From NCBI RefSeq assembly GCF_000708045.1, contig NZ_ANIE01000002.1:150521-214520 (forward strand): 64,000 nt of DNA, given 5' to 3'. Made by a program: the position numbers and the translations under genes. Every line of letters starts with the position of its first letter. Within the stretch, counting starts at the first letter, position 1. This document shows, in pieces, positions 56,927-64,000 of the stretch. The notes under the pieces were generated by a model, which did not search any database, was not told the origin of the DNA, and was given only the letters and a program-made list of their open reading frames with translations. The DNA comes from Marinobacter nitratireducens. Its GTDB lineage: Bacteria > Pseudomonadota > Gammaproteobacteria > Pseudomonadales > Oleiphilaceae.

Positions 56927-57439
56927 TCACCACTCGCTATGCTGTTCGGCCAGATCATCGGCAAAAATTTTCATTGCACCGACAGTGTTCAGTAACGCGG
57001 TTCCGGAGCGGTCCGGTCCGGTCTCGGCTGAAATGGCGATGATATTGTCCGCGCTGACTGTTTTTCTGGGCTCAGCAGGACGACTCTGTGCGGTTTCCAG
57101 TTGCTCGAGATGATTCCACCAGCTGCCTGCCTGACGCTCCAGTTCTCGCAGTTGCCTGACTTCGTTTGTCTCTTCTCCAATGAGTCCTGCAAGCTCTGCC
57201 AGGGTCGCCGGTTCGGCTGACCGGTGCTGATAAAGCTGAGCAATTAAATTCAGTAATAGCCGCCTCGCCCTGATCATCAGCTCAGTGGCTCCCTGAATGG
57301 CGGCTTCCCGAAGGAGTGCCTGATCCGTGCCTGGCGCCTGTGCTTCCGGTTCAGCTGATGGCACGTTTTGGGCCTGTTTCAGTAACGTGCGAGCCATGAA
57401 CAGTTTCTGAGAAACCTGAGAATGCCACTGCGAAGCCAT
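56927..57439 (-). CDS. DUF6586 family protein
   Basis: The 170-residue protein is mostly helical: SQWHSQVSQKLFMARTLLKQ at the start, a Pro/Ala-rich bend, then GATELMIRARRLLLNLIAQL and EVRQLRELERQAGSWWNHLE. These match the family found next to lexA-sulA in Pseudomonas (family recalled, not searched). Probably cytosolic; function unknown. Between it and the DUF1329 gene is a 231-base divergent promoter region with no further gene. Confidence 0.78.
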   Translation of the reverse strand: MASQWHSQVSQKLFMARTLLKQAQNVPSAEPEAQAPGTDQALLREAAIQGATELMIRARRLLLNLIAQLYQHRSAEPATLAELAGLIGEETNEVRQLRELERQAGSWWNHLEQLETAQSRPAEPRKTVSADNIIAISAETGPDRSGTALLNTVGAMKIFADDLAEQHSEW

Positions 57440-57670
57440 GGATTTCCTATTCAGCGAATGCGAGAAACGCCCAGAGCAAGTCGCCTGAGATTAATAGGGC
57501 AGCATATCATTTTCGTGGGATGATTTCTTCCCCCTCCTGATCGACGACATGGAAGACACAAGAAGACACAAACCATCACTTGAAACGACCGTTTGAATTT
57601 GGCAAAAAAGGCACGGACTGCATGAACTGGGGTTGATGCGGTAACAACATGGCATGAATGTCTGGAGGTT

Positions 57671-59035
57671 ATGGGGATGCGAAACAGGTTGGTTGTGGGC
57701 TTTGCTGCGGTGATTGTCGGGTTTTCCGGGCAAGCACTGTCAAAGGTGACAGAAGCCGAGGCGGCGAGGCTTGATAAGGATTTGACTCCCCTGGGGGCCG
57801 AGCGCGAAGGCAATGCAGCGGGCACTATTCCGGCCTGGACCGGTGGGCTGAAGACGCCACCGGCAAATTGGCAGGAAGGTGAGGTAGAGGTAAATCCTTA
57901 TCCTGATGACCAGGCAATGTTCGTGATTAATGCCGGCAACCTGGACCTGTATCGGGATAAGTTATCCGATGGCCATGTCAAGCTCCTGCAGCAGTATGGT
58001 CCCGACTTTTTCATGCCGATATATCAGACCCGCCGTACGGCGGCATTTCCGGAGCGGGTTTACGAAAAGTCAAAAGAGAATGCGCTGACTGCGGAGCTCC
58101 TCGATAACGGCAATGGTGTGCGTAACACCATCACGACGAGCCCCTTCCCGATTCCAGAAAATGGGCTCGAGGTGATCTGGAACCACATTTTGCGTTACCG
58201 AGGCGAAGAAGTATCGTTCCGAAGCGCGTCGGCGACCCCCCTGACAGATGGTTCCTACAATCCCGTCGTTAATGAGTACGATTATTACTTTGCTTACAGC
58301 AAGCGTGATGCCGAACTTGACGACATCGACAACAAGATTTTCTACCTCAAAACCGACACTGTTTCGCCGCCGTCCATTGCTGGAACCATTACACTGGTGC
58401 ATGAGACACTCGATCAGATTCGCTCTCCGCGCCTGGCGTGGCGCTATGACTCCGGATCCCGACGCCTTCGCCGTTCCCCAAACCTTGCCTATGAGACCGA
58501 TCTGCCGAATTCGTCCTCACTCCGTTCTGTGGATCAGAAGGATATGTATAACGGCGCACCCAATCAGTATGACTGGACGCTAAAGGGCAAGCGGGAAATG
58601 TACGTTCCCTACAACGCGTACAAGCTTCATGACGAAGATGTTGTGCCGGATGATGTGATTCGTCCCCGTCATATTAACCAGGCGTTGACCCGCTACGAGC
58701 TCCATCGCGTCTGGGTGGTCGAGGCCAAGGTTCGGACCGGTATCAGTCATATCTACCATCGCCGAGTCTTCTATGTGGATGAAGACAGCTGGCAGATTCT
58801 GATGTCTGAGGAATATGACGATAATGGCAATCTCTGGCGGGTTTCTGAGGCTCATAACATCAGCTACTACAGTCAGCCGGTATTCTGGACTACCATGGAG
58901 ATGACCTATGACCTCAAGGCGCAGCGCTACTATATTGATGGCCTGAGTGATGGATTCCCTGCCTATGATTTCAATCCGGGGTTCCGGAGCAAGGAATTCT
59001 CGGCCTCCGCAGCCCGGCGTGCTGCGCGCCGCTAA
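57671..59035 (+). CDS. DUF1329 family envelope protein
   Basis: The 454-residue protein has a signal peptide (about residues 1-24, ending GQALSKV). Family motifs follow: GNAAGTIPAWTGGL near 45-60, YDYYFAYSKRDAELDDIDNK, YETDLPNSSSL, YNAYKLHDED and FYVDEDSWQILMSEEYDDNG, with a basic C-terminus (SAARRAARR). DUF1329 proteins are secreted or outer-membrane-associated, sometimes compared with LolB/LppX-like lipid binders. They are often encoded near DUF1302 genes; none is adjacent here. ATG 57671 has GGAGG just upstream. Confidence 0.9.
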   Translation: MGMRNRLVVGFAAVIVGFSGQALSKVTEAEAARLDKDLTPLGAEREGNAAGTIPAWTGGLKTPPANWQEGEVEVNPYPDDQAMFVINAGNLDLYRDKLSDGHVKLLQQYGPDFFMPIYQTRRTAAFPERVYEKSKENALTAELLDNGNGVRNTITTSPFPIPENGLEVIWNHILRYRGEEVSFRSASATPLTDGSYNPVVNEYDYYFAYSKRDAELDDIDNKIFYLKTDTVSPPSIAGTITLVHETLDQIRSPRLAWRYDSGSRRLRRSPNLAYETDLPNSSSLRSVDQKDMYNGAPNQYDWTLKGKREMYVPYNAYKLHDEDVVPDDVIRPRHINQALTRYELHRVWVVEAKVRTGISHIYHRRVFYVDEDSWQILMSEEYDDNGNLWRVSEAHNISYYSQPVFWTTMEMTYDLKAQRYYIDGLSDGFPAYDFNPGFRSKEFSASAARRAARR

Positions 59036-59048
59036 TTCAGTCAGGATC

Positions 59049-59073
59049 AGGGTCGGTTTTGCCGGCCCTTTTT
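59049..59073 (+). terminator. Terminator after the DUF1329 gene
   Basis: An 8-bp stem AGGGTCGG/CCGGCCCT (one T-G pair) and loop TTTTG run into a T5 tract at 59069-59073. It isolates the flagellar genes downstream from the DUF1329 transcript. Confidence 0.8.
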
Positions 59074-59103
59074 GTTTGTGCGCTCAACGTAAGGAGATTG
59101 ACA

Positions 59104-59433
59104 GTGGATGACGTGCAAGCCCAGCTTGAGAGACTTGATCGCCTGATGGCGGATCTCGGGCGTGCTCTGGAAGCGAGCGACTGGAACCGGCTGTCAGAAT
59201 TGAATGCCCTGGTTAAGCCTTCGGTTGAGCCCTTGATGGCAGCGCTGGAAGCAGGGAGCGTGGATTCCGAGGCTGTAAGGACTCGGCTACAGGAGTTGCA
59301 GCAGTTTGTTGACGCCGCCAACCGCAGCGCGCAGGAAGCCCGTAATGAGGCAGAGGACTCTCTGAAGGGCGTTAATCGAAATCGCAGTGCAGCCCGTGCA
59401 TACCAGAATATTTCGACGAACCGCTCATCTTAG
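59104..59433 (+). CDS. FliT-like flagellar protein
   Basis: The 109-residue all-helical protein starts at GTG 59104 with AAGGAG eight bases upstream; a longer frame back to 59059 runs through the terminator and is unlikely. The sequence (DVQAQLERLDRLMADLGRAL; LEASDWNRLSELNALVKPSV) resembles FliT, the chaperone of the filament-cap protein FliD that can also affect flagellar regulators. Its position just before fleQ matches Pseudomonas, where fliT-like genes close the fliD-fliS group. No fliD or fliS is in the window. Confidence 0.7.
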   Translation: MDDVQAQLERLDRLMADLGRALEASDWNRLSELNALVKPSVEPLMAALEAGSVDSEAVRTRLQELQQFVDAANRSAQEARNEAEDSLKGVNRNRSAARAYQNISTNRSS

Positions 59434-59443
59434 CGTCATAAAA

Positions 59444-59472
59444 TTGACTCTTTGCGGATTACAGTCTTAAAT
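59444..59472 (+). promoter_or_regulatory. Candidate sigma-70 promoter of fleQ
   Basis: TTGACT (59444-59449), a 17-base spacer and TTAAAT (59467-59472) lie in the 70-base gap before fleQ. In Pseudomonas fleQ is likewise read from a sigma-70 promoter. Confidence 0.55.
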
Positions 59473-59503
59473 ACGGCACAAATCCATGAAGAGATTCCAT
59501 TGA

Positions 59504-60958
59504 ATGCCTCAAAACAACAAGGTGCTGGTGCTAAGCGAGAACGAGTCGCGGCGCAGGGATATAGTCACGATTCTGGAGTTCATTGGGGAAGAAGACATTG
59601 TCTCTGGTGAAGAGGCATCCGCATTGCTCACATCGGGCAAGGAGGAAGCCCTTGGTGAGATTTCGGTAGCGATCATCAACGGTGAGGATGATGGCATTGC
59701 CGACAGGATCAGTAGTTTCTGCAGGACGGTGAAGGGCGTTCCTCTGCTGATGGTGGGTGACCCGGAGCTAAAGGGATTGCCCGACGATGATTCAGCAAGA
59801 GTCATTGCCCGAATGGAATGGCCGCTCAATTACACCAAGTTCGTTGATTCCCTGTACCGAGCCCAGATTTATCGGGACCAGTTCAGCCGATCGCAGGAGC
59901 GCGGTCAACAACGGGGGCTGCAACTGTTCCGCAGCCTCGTTGGGACCAGCCGCAACGTACAGCAGGTTCGCCAGCTAATGGAGCAGGTGGCCGATAAAGA
60001 TGTCAGCGTCCTGATTACCGGCGAATCCGGAACCGGCAAGGAAGTGGTTGCCCGCAATCTTCATTATCATTCCACGCGTCGCGACAAGCCCTTTGTGCCC
60101 GTGAATTGCGGAGCGATACCGGCGGAACTGCTGGAGAGCGAGCTGTTCGGCCATGAAAAGGGCGCTTTTACTGGCGCCATTACGGCCCGGGTAGGACGCT
60201 TTGAGATGGCCGAGGGGGGGACTCTGTTCCTGGATGAAATCGGGGATATGCCGCTTAACATGCAGGTGAAAATTCTCCGGGTCCTTCAGGAACGCACCTT
60301 TGAGCGCGTTGGCAGTAACCGGACCCAGTCGGCTGACGTGCGAGTGATCGCAGCGACTCACAAGAATCTTGAAGACATGATCGAATCCGGTGATTTCCGG
60401 GAAGATCTCTACTACCGCCTGAACGTTTTTCCGATTGAGATGCCCGCTCTCAGAGACCGGGTCGAAGACATTCCTCTGCTAATCAATGAGCTGATTTCGA
60501 GAATGGAAAAGGAAAAACGGGGTTCACTGCGTATGAACTCCGCTGCCATCATGAGCCTTTGCCGTCATGATTGGCCGGGTAACGTACGGGAGCTGGCAAA
60601 CCTTGTGGAGCGTCTGGCGATCATGCATCCCTACGGCGTAATCGGGGTTCAGGAGTTGCCCAAGAAGTTCCGTTACGTGGATGACTACGACGAGAACCGT
60701 CCTGTAGAGGATTCGGGTATGCCATCTGGCGTGCCTGGGCTGGTTGGCCTGGATGCTCCTGCCTTGTTGCCGGTGAATGGTATCGACCTGAAAGATTATC
60801 TCTCGAATCTTGAGAAGCAGCTGATCCAACAGGCTCTTGATGAGGCAAGTGGTGTGGTGGCCAGAGCCGCCGAGAAGTTGCGCATTCGCCGCACGACCCT
60901 TGTCGAGAAAGTTCGAAAATATGGGCTTCGGGAAGAAGAGGCGCCCGAGCAACCTTGA
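59504..60958 (+). CDS. fleQ: Flagellar master regulator FleQ (FlrA)
   Basis: The 484-residue sigma-54 activator has an N-terminal FleQ-type receiver-like domain (about residues 1-125) that lacks the Asp box of true receivers. The AAA+ core has Walker A GESGTGKE at 173-180, sigma-54-contact GAFTGA at 220-225, [20 protein letters not shown] and [12 protein letters not shown]-terminal Fis-type helix-turn-helix follows ([20 protein letters not shown]). FleQ activates class II flagellar genes with RpoN and, in Pseudomonas, responds to c-di-GMP and FleN. The sigma-54 promoter at 61105 before fleS is a likely direct target. Confidence 0.95.
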   Translation: MPQNNKVLVLSENESRRRDIVTILEFIGEEDIVSGEEASALLTSGKEEALGEISVAIINGEDDGIADRISSFCRTVKGVPLLMVGDPELKGLPDDDSARVIARMEWPLNYTKFVDSLYRAQIYRDQFSRSQERGQQRGLQLFRSLVGTSRNVQQVRQLMEQVADKDVSVLITGESGTGKEVVARNLHYHSTRRDKPFVPVNCGAIPAELLESELFGHEKGAFTGAITARVGRFEMAEGGTLFLDEIGDMPLNMQVKILRVLQERTFERVGSNRTQSADVRVIAATHKNLEDMIESGDFREDLYYRLNVFPIEMPALRDRVEDIPLLINELISRMEKEKRGSLRMNSAAIMSLCRHDWPGNVRELANLVERLAIMHPYGVIGVQELPKKFRYVDDYDENRPVEDSGMPSGVPGLVGLDAPALLPVNGIDLKDYLSNLEKQLIQQALDEASGVVARAAEKLRIRRTTLVEKVRKYGLREEEAPEQP

Positions 60959-61104
60959 GTCTCAGATTCTCTCCATTTCGGTGCTGAAAATGGCGTCAAA
61001 GGTTCGTAACCTGCGGCGCCATTGTCATTTTTGGCCGACGTAAAATTGTCGCCTGCCATTCTGGGCGATACCTTTCTTGCTGAATTTATTGATAAAAACC
61101 GAGT

Positions 61105-61120
61105 TGGCACGGAGCTAGCT
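61105..61120 (+). promoter_or_regulatory. Sigma-54 promoter of fleSR
   Basis: TGGCACG-N4-TAGCT places GG and GC at the correct 11-base spacing for a -24/-12 promoter, 68 bases before the fleS start. FleQ, encoded immediately upstream, is the expected activator. The rest of the 229-base fleQ-fleS gap shows no gene. Confidence 0.8.
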
Positions 61121-61187
61121 TATACCCCTGTAACCGAAATATCCGAATGGTTGGGCCCAAACGTTGGGTCGGTCAGGGGGCAAGTTT

Positions 61188-62426
61188 ATGAGTCAGGCAC
61201 AATCCGTAGTCCATCCCGATATGCATCAGGCCCGTGCCAATGCGGCGGCGGACGCCAATGACAAGGTGACAGCGCTGTTCCCGGAGCAGGGCGAAGAAGC
61301 CGTGGGATCGGCGCTTGAGTTGTTCAACCAGATGTCCCGACAGATTACCGACTCCTACCGAACCCTGGAATCCCGGGTGAACCAGCTTTCCGGAGAGCTG
61401 GATCAGGAGTCCATGCAGCGTCAGCAGGAACTGGAAGAAAAGGAGCAGCTTGCAGATCGGTTGTCGACACTGCTCACCGCACTGCCGGCCGGCGTTGTTG
61501 TTCTGGACAGTCAGGGGGTGGTCACTCAGACCAATCCGGCGGCAATCTCTCTGCTGGGTGAGCCGCTTGACGGAGAGCGCTGGGTGGATGTGATTCAACG
61601 CTGTTTTGCTCCTCGCCGGGACGACGGTCACGAAGTGTCCCTCAAGGATGGTCGCCGCGTCAGCATTGAAATTCGCACAATGGAGAACCAGCCCGGCCAG
61701 TTGATTCTGCTGACAGATCTCACTGAAACCCGTCAGCTTCAGTCTCAGCTTGCCCATGCTCAGCGGCTGTCCGCCATGGGCAAAATGGTTGCCTCCCTCG
61801 CGCATCAGATTCGCACTCCGCTATCGGCCGCCATTCTATATGGTGGCCACCTCAGTCAGGAAGATCTGGATGAGGAAATGCGCCAGCGTTGCGCCTCCCG
61901 CCTTATGTCACGGCTGACTCATCTGGAGCAACAGGTTCGGGACATGCTGATCTTTGCCCGGGGGGAAACCCGGCTTGCCGAGGAGTTGTCGGCGGGCAGG
62001 TTGGTGTCCGCTCTGGCGTCAGCGCTTGAGGAAATCAAGCGAGCACCGGGTACTGACGTGTCTTTTACAAACGTGAGCGCAGCCGATAGCCGCCTGATGT
62101 GTAACCGGGACGCCCTGATCGGAGCCTGCACAAACCTGGTCAATAACAGCCTGGAAGCGGGCGCGACATCGATTCAGGTGGAAGTGGCAACGGAAGCCGG
62201 TGAGCTGGTAATTCGCGTGGCGGATAACGGGCCGGGGTTTGGTGAGTCAGAATCCGCTCGGCTGATGGAGGCGTTCTACACCACCAAATCCCACGGCACC
62301 GGCCTGGGCCTTGCTGTCGTGCAAGCTGTGGTCAAGGCCCATCAAGGGCGCTTTACCATCGAATCACCAGAGCAGGGTGGCGCGCTTGCCACGCTGCGTC
62401 TGCCACAACTGAAAAACAACGGGTAA
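61188..62426 (+). CDS. fleS: Flagellar sensor histidine kinase FleS (FlrB)
   Basis: The 412-residue kinase has a coiled-coil N-terminus (about residues 45-90), a PAS domain (about 93-180, LPAGVVVLDSQGVVTQTNPA), and an H-box His206 in VASLAHQIRTPLSAA. An ATPase domain follows with NLVNNSLEAGA, VADNGPGFGES and HGTGLGLAVVQAVV. No membrane segment is present, so it is a soluble kinase, as FleS is. ATG 61188 is chosen over an earlier in-frame start that has no clear ribosome site. It phosphorylates FleR to switch on class III flagellar genes. Confidence 0.94.
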   Translation: MSQAQSVVHPDMHQARANAAADANDKVTALFPEQGEEAVGSALELFNQMSRQITDSYRTLESRVNQLSGELDQESMQRQQELEEKEQLADRLSTLLTALPAGVVVLDSQGVVTQTNPAAISLLGEPLDGERWVDVIQRCFAPRRDDGHEVSLKDGRRVSIEIRTMENQPGQLILLTDLTETRQLQSQLAHAQRLSAMGKMVASLAHQIRTPLSAAILYGGHLSQEDLDEEMRQRCASRLMSRLTHLEQQVRDMLIFARGETRLAEELSAGRLVSALASALEEIKRAPGTDVSFTNVSAADSRLMCNRDALIGACTNLVNNSLEAGATSIQVEVATEAGELVIRVADNGPGFGESESARLMEAFYTTKSHGTGLGLAVVQAVVKAHQGRFTIESPEQGGALATLRLPQLKNNG

Positions 62427-62438
62427 TCGGAGGCAACC

Positions 62439-63899
62439 ATGGCTAAGGCTCAGATTCTGATCGTTGAAGATGATCAAGACCTGCGTGAAGCGCTGGTGAC
62501 CACCCTGGAGCTGGCCAGGTTCCGGGTTCGGGAAGCATGCGATGCCAACGAGGCCCTGGCCAGTCTGGCGGAGGCGCCGGTCGATATGGTGGTCAGTGAC
62601 GTGAATATGCCGGGCTTGTCCGGGCACCAGTTGCTGGCTGAAGTGCAGCGCCTCTATCCGGGGCTGCCGATGATGTTGATTACCGCCTACGGTCAGATCA
62701 GCCACGCTGTTTCGGCAATGCAGGCCGGGGCGATCGATTACCTGGTCAAGCCTTTCGAGCCACAGGTGCTGGTGGACGCGGTCAGTAAGGTGGTGGGCGG
62801 AGTTCGACAGAAATCCGGCGATGCGCCCGTAGCAGAGGACCCTATCAGCAAACGACTGTTCCAGCTTGCTTCCAAGGTGGCAGGTAGTGACTCCACGGTC
62901 ATGATTTCAGGTGAGAGTGGAACCGGCAAGGAGGTCCTTGCCCGCTACATTCACCAGCAGTCTCCACGGGCTGATCAGCCTTTTGTCGCCATCAACTGTG
63001 CGGCCATTCCGGAGAATATGCTGGAAGCGATTCTTTTTGGTCATGAAAAGGGTGCTTTCACCGGCGCGGTTTCATCCTCTCCAGGAAAGTTTGAGCAGGC
63101 CAATGGCGGCACTATTCTGCTGGATGAAATCTCGGAAATGGATCTTGGCCTGCAGTCGAAACTTCTGCGGGTCCTTCAGGAAAGAGAGGTCGAAAGGGTT
63201 GGTGGCCGTAAGACCATATCCCTTGATGTCCGGGTGATTGCCACAACCAACCGGGATCTGGCGGACTATGTTCGTGAAGGTCAGTTCCGGGAAGACCTCT
63301 ATTACCGCCTGACAGTATTTCCCATGCATTGGCAGCCGCTTCGTGAGCGTCCCCTCGACATCATGCCGCTGGCCACGTCGTTGCTGAAGAAGCACTGCAA
63401 GAAAATGAAACTCACGGGCATCACATTTGCCCCGGACGCACGATCCGCACTGATGGGGCATGGTTGGCCCGGGAATGTCAGGGAGCTCGACAATGCCATT
63501 CAGAGAGCTCTGGTGCTCCACCAGGGGAATGTGATCCACTCCGGCGATCTGTGTCTTGAACTTGGTATAACGGGTCGAACCGAACCGGGTAGCCAGCCAA
63601 GCGCGCCTGCGGCCCACGAACAGTGCGGTATCGGTGGTCAGGAATCCATGCCGCCGGCGGACCCCGAATCGGTCGGATCGGAGGCTGTGGCCGCAAGCGA
63701 GGCCGAATCGGCCGCATCGCTGGGTGATGATCTGAGGCAGCAAGAGTTCCGTATTATTATTCAGACCCTGCGGAAAGAGCGCGGGCGTCGTAATCGGGCC
63801 GCTGAACTGCTCGGTATTAGTCCCCGGACCCTCCGGTACAAACTGGCTCAGATGCGCGACGCTGGCATCGACCTGGATGCCGAGCTGGCAGCGGCCTGA
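62439..63899 (+). CDS. fleR: Flagellar response regulator FleR (FlrC)
   Basis: The 486-residue NtrC-type activator has a true receiver domain with phospho-acceptor Asp54 (MVVSDVNMPGLSG). The AAA+ domain carries [44 protein letters not shown] and RVIATTNRDL. A Ser/Ala/Glu-rich linker (about 380-430) leads to a C-terminal helix-turn-helix (NRAAELLGISPRTLRYKLAQ). It lies 12 bases after fleS and receives its phosphoryl group. It drives hook and basal-body genes from sigma-54 promoters. Confidence 0.95.
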   Translation: MAKAQILIVEDDQDLREALVTTLELARFRVREACDANEALASLAEAPVDMVVSDVNMPGLSGHQLLAEVQRLYPGLPMMLITAYGQISHAVSAMQAGAIDYLVKPFEPQVLVDAVSKVVGGVRQKSGDAPVAEDPISKRLFQLASKVAGSDSTVMISGESGTGKEVLARYIHQQSPRADQPFVAINCAAIPENMLEAILFGHEKGAFTGAVSSSPGKFEQANGGTILLDEISEMDLGLQSKLLRVLQEREVERVGGRKTISLDVRVIATTNRDLADYVREGQFREDLYYRLTVFPMHWQPLRERPLDIMPLATSLLKKHCKKMKLTGITFAPDARSALMGHGWPGNVRELDNAIQRALVLHQGNVIHSGDLCLELGITGRTEPGSQPSAPAAHEQCGIGGQESMPPADPESVGSEAVAASEAESAASLGDDLRQQEFRIIIQTLRKERGRRNRAAELLGISPRTLRYKLAQMRDAGIDLDAELAAA

Positions 63900-63922
63900 T
63901 CCCCCAACGTCTCCTTCGTACT

Positions 63923-63946
63923 GGCACCCGAGAGGGTGCCTTTTTT
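63923..63946 (+). terminator. Terminator after fleR
   Basis: A 7-bp stem GGCACCC/GGGTGCC with a GAGA tetraloop is followed by T6 (63941-63946). No gene is seen between it and the window end. Confidence 0.93.
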
Positions 63947-63956
63947 GTGTGTCCTT

Positions 63957-63968
63957 CCCCCCCCCCCC
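63957..63968. repeat. Homopolymer run of 12 C
   Basis: An uninterrupted C12 tract lies downstream of the fleR terminator. Such runs are slippage-prone in replication and in sequencing, so its exact length is uncertain. Confidence 0.85.
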
Positions 63969-64000
63969 TCAGTTGGGCTGTGCTCCTGTCAAAAGTTCGT

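Overview
The window is a gammaproteobacterial chromosome segment. Housekeeping gene order, protein sequences and a Pseudomonas-like lexA-sulA / fliT-fleQ-fleSR arrangement point to a marine relative of Marinobacter. This genus-level guess comes from gene content and protein style only; no database was searched. No CRISPR array, transposase, integrase or rRNA gene was seen. One tRNA gene is present, an initiator tRNA-Met. No gene-free stretch exceeds about 300 bases.

Layout. (1) 1-9654 is a type VI secretion (T6SS) effector island. It holds the C-terminal end of a VgrG spike, a large VasX-like membrane-active effector, and a run of duplicated membrane proteins from two families (called A and B here) in the order A1-B1-A2-B2-[scar]-A3. 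The scar is an out-of-frame B start joined in frame to an orphan effector tail. A and B are the likely immunity or accessory proteins. (2) 9662-13829 is a mixed region: a DUF1853 protein, a glyoxalase I-like protein, a Clp-N/P-loop protein with a small partner, a membrane-anchored cold-shock-domain protein and slyX. (3) 13839-20980, minus strand, is map-glnD-dapC-arsC-like-dapD-dapE, combining methionine aminopeptidase, nitrogen sensing and the succinylase route to diaminopimelate and lysine. (4) 21232-35871, plus strand, is the conserved block rpsB-tsf-pyrH-frr-uppS-cdsA-dxr-rseP-bamA-skp-lpxD-fabZ-lpxA-lpxB-rnhB. It covers translation factors, UMP kinase, isoprenoid and phospholipid precursors, outer-membrane protein assembly and lipid A synthesis. 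An initiator tRNA gene with its own strong promoter and terminator follows.

(5) 36152-47109 is accessory metabolism and envelope: a cupin divergent from an AraC regulator with a 14-bp inverted repeat between them, a TPR/peptidoglycan-binding lipoprotein, a CocE-type hydrolase lipoprotein, an amidase, a voltage-sensor-like membrane protein and two acyl-CoA dehydrogenases. (6) 47322-52825 is tamA-tamB, outer-membrane biogenesis. (7) 52827-55259, minus strand, is a SIMPL-domain protein and an amidoligase plus class I glutamine amidotransferase-like peptidase pair. (8) 55371-57439 is the SOS unit lexA-sulA with LexA boxes, plus two small conserved proteins. (9) 57671-63899 is a DUF1329 protein followed by the top of the flagellar cascade: fliT-like, fleQ, a sigma-54 promoter, fleS and fleR.

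The most unusual part is the T6SS island. It shows a modular effector/immunity array with gene-conversion mosaics, an orphan effector tail and a conserved cryptic reading frame in the spacers. Other spots worth attention are the Clp-N/P-loop two-gene unit, the amidoligase/peptidase pair, the tethered cold-shock protein and the pore-less voltage-sensor-like protein.
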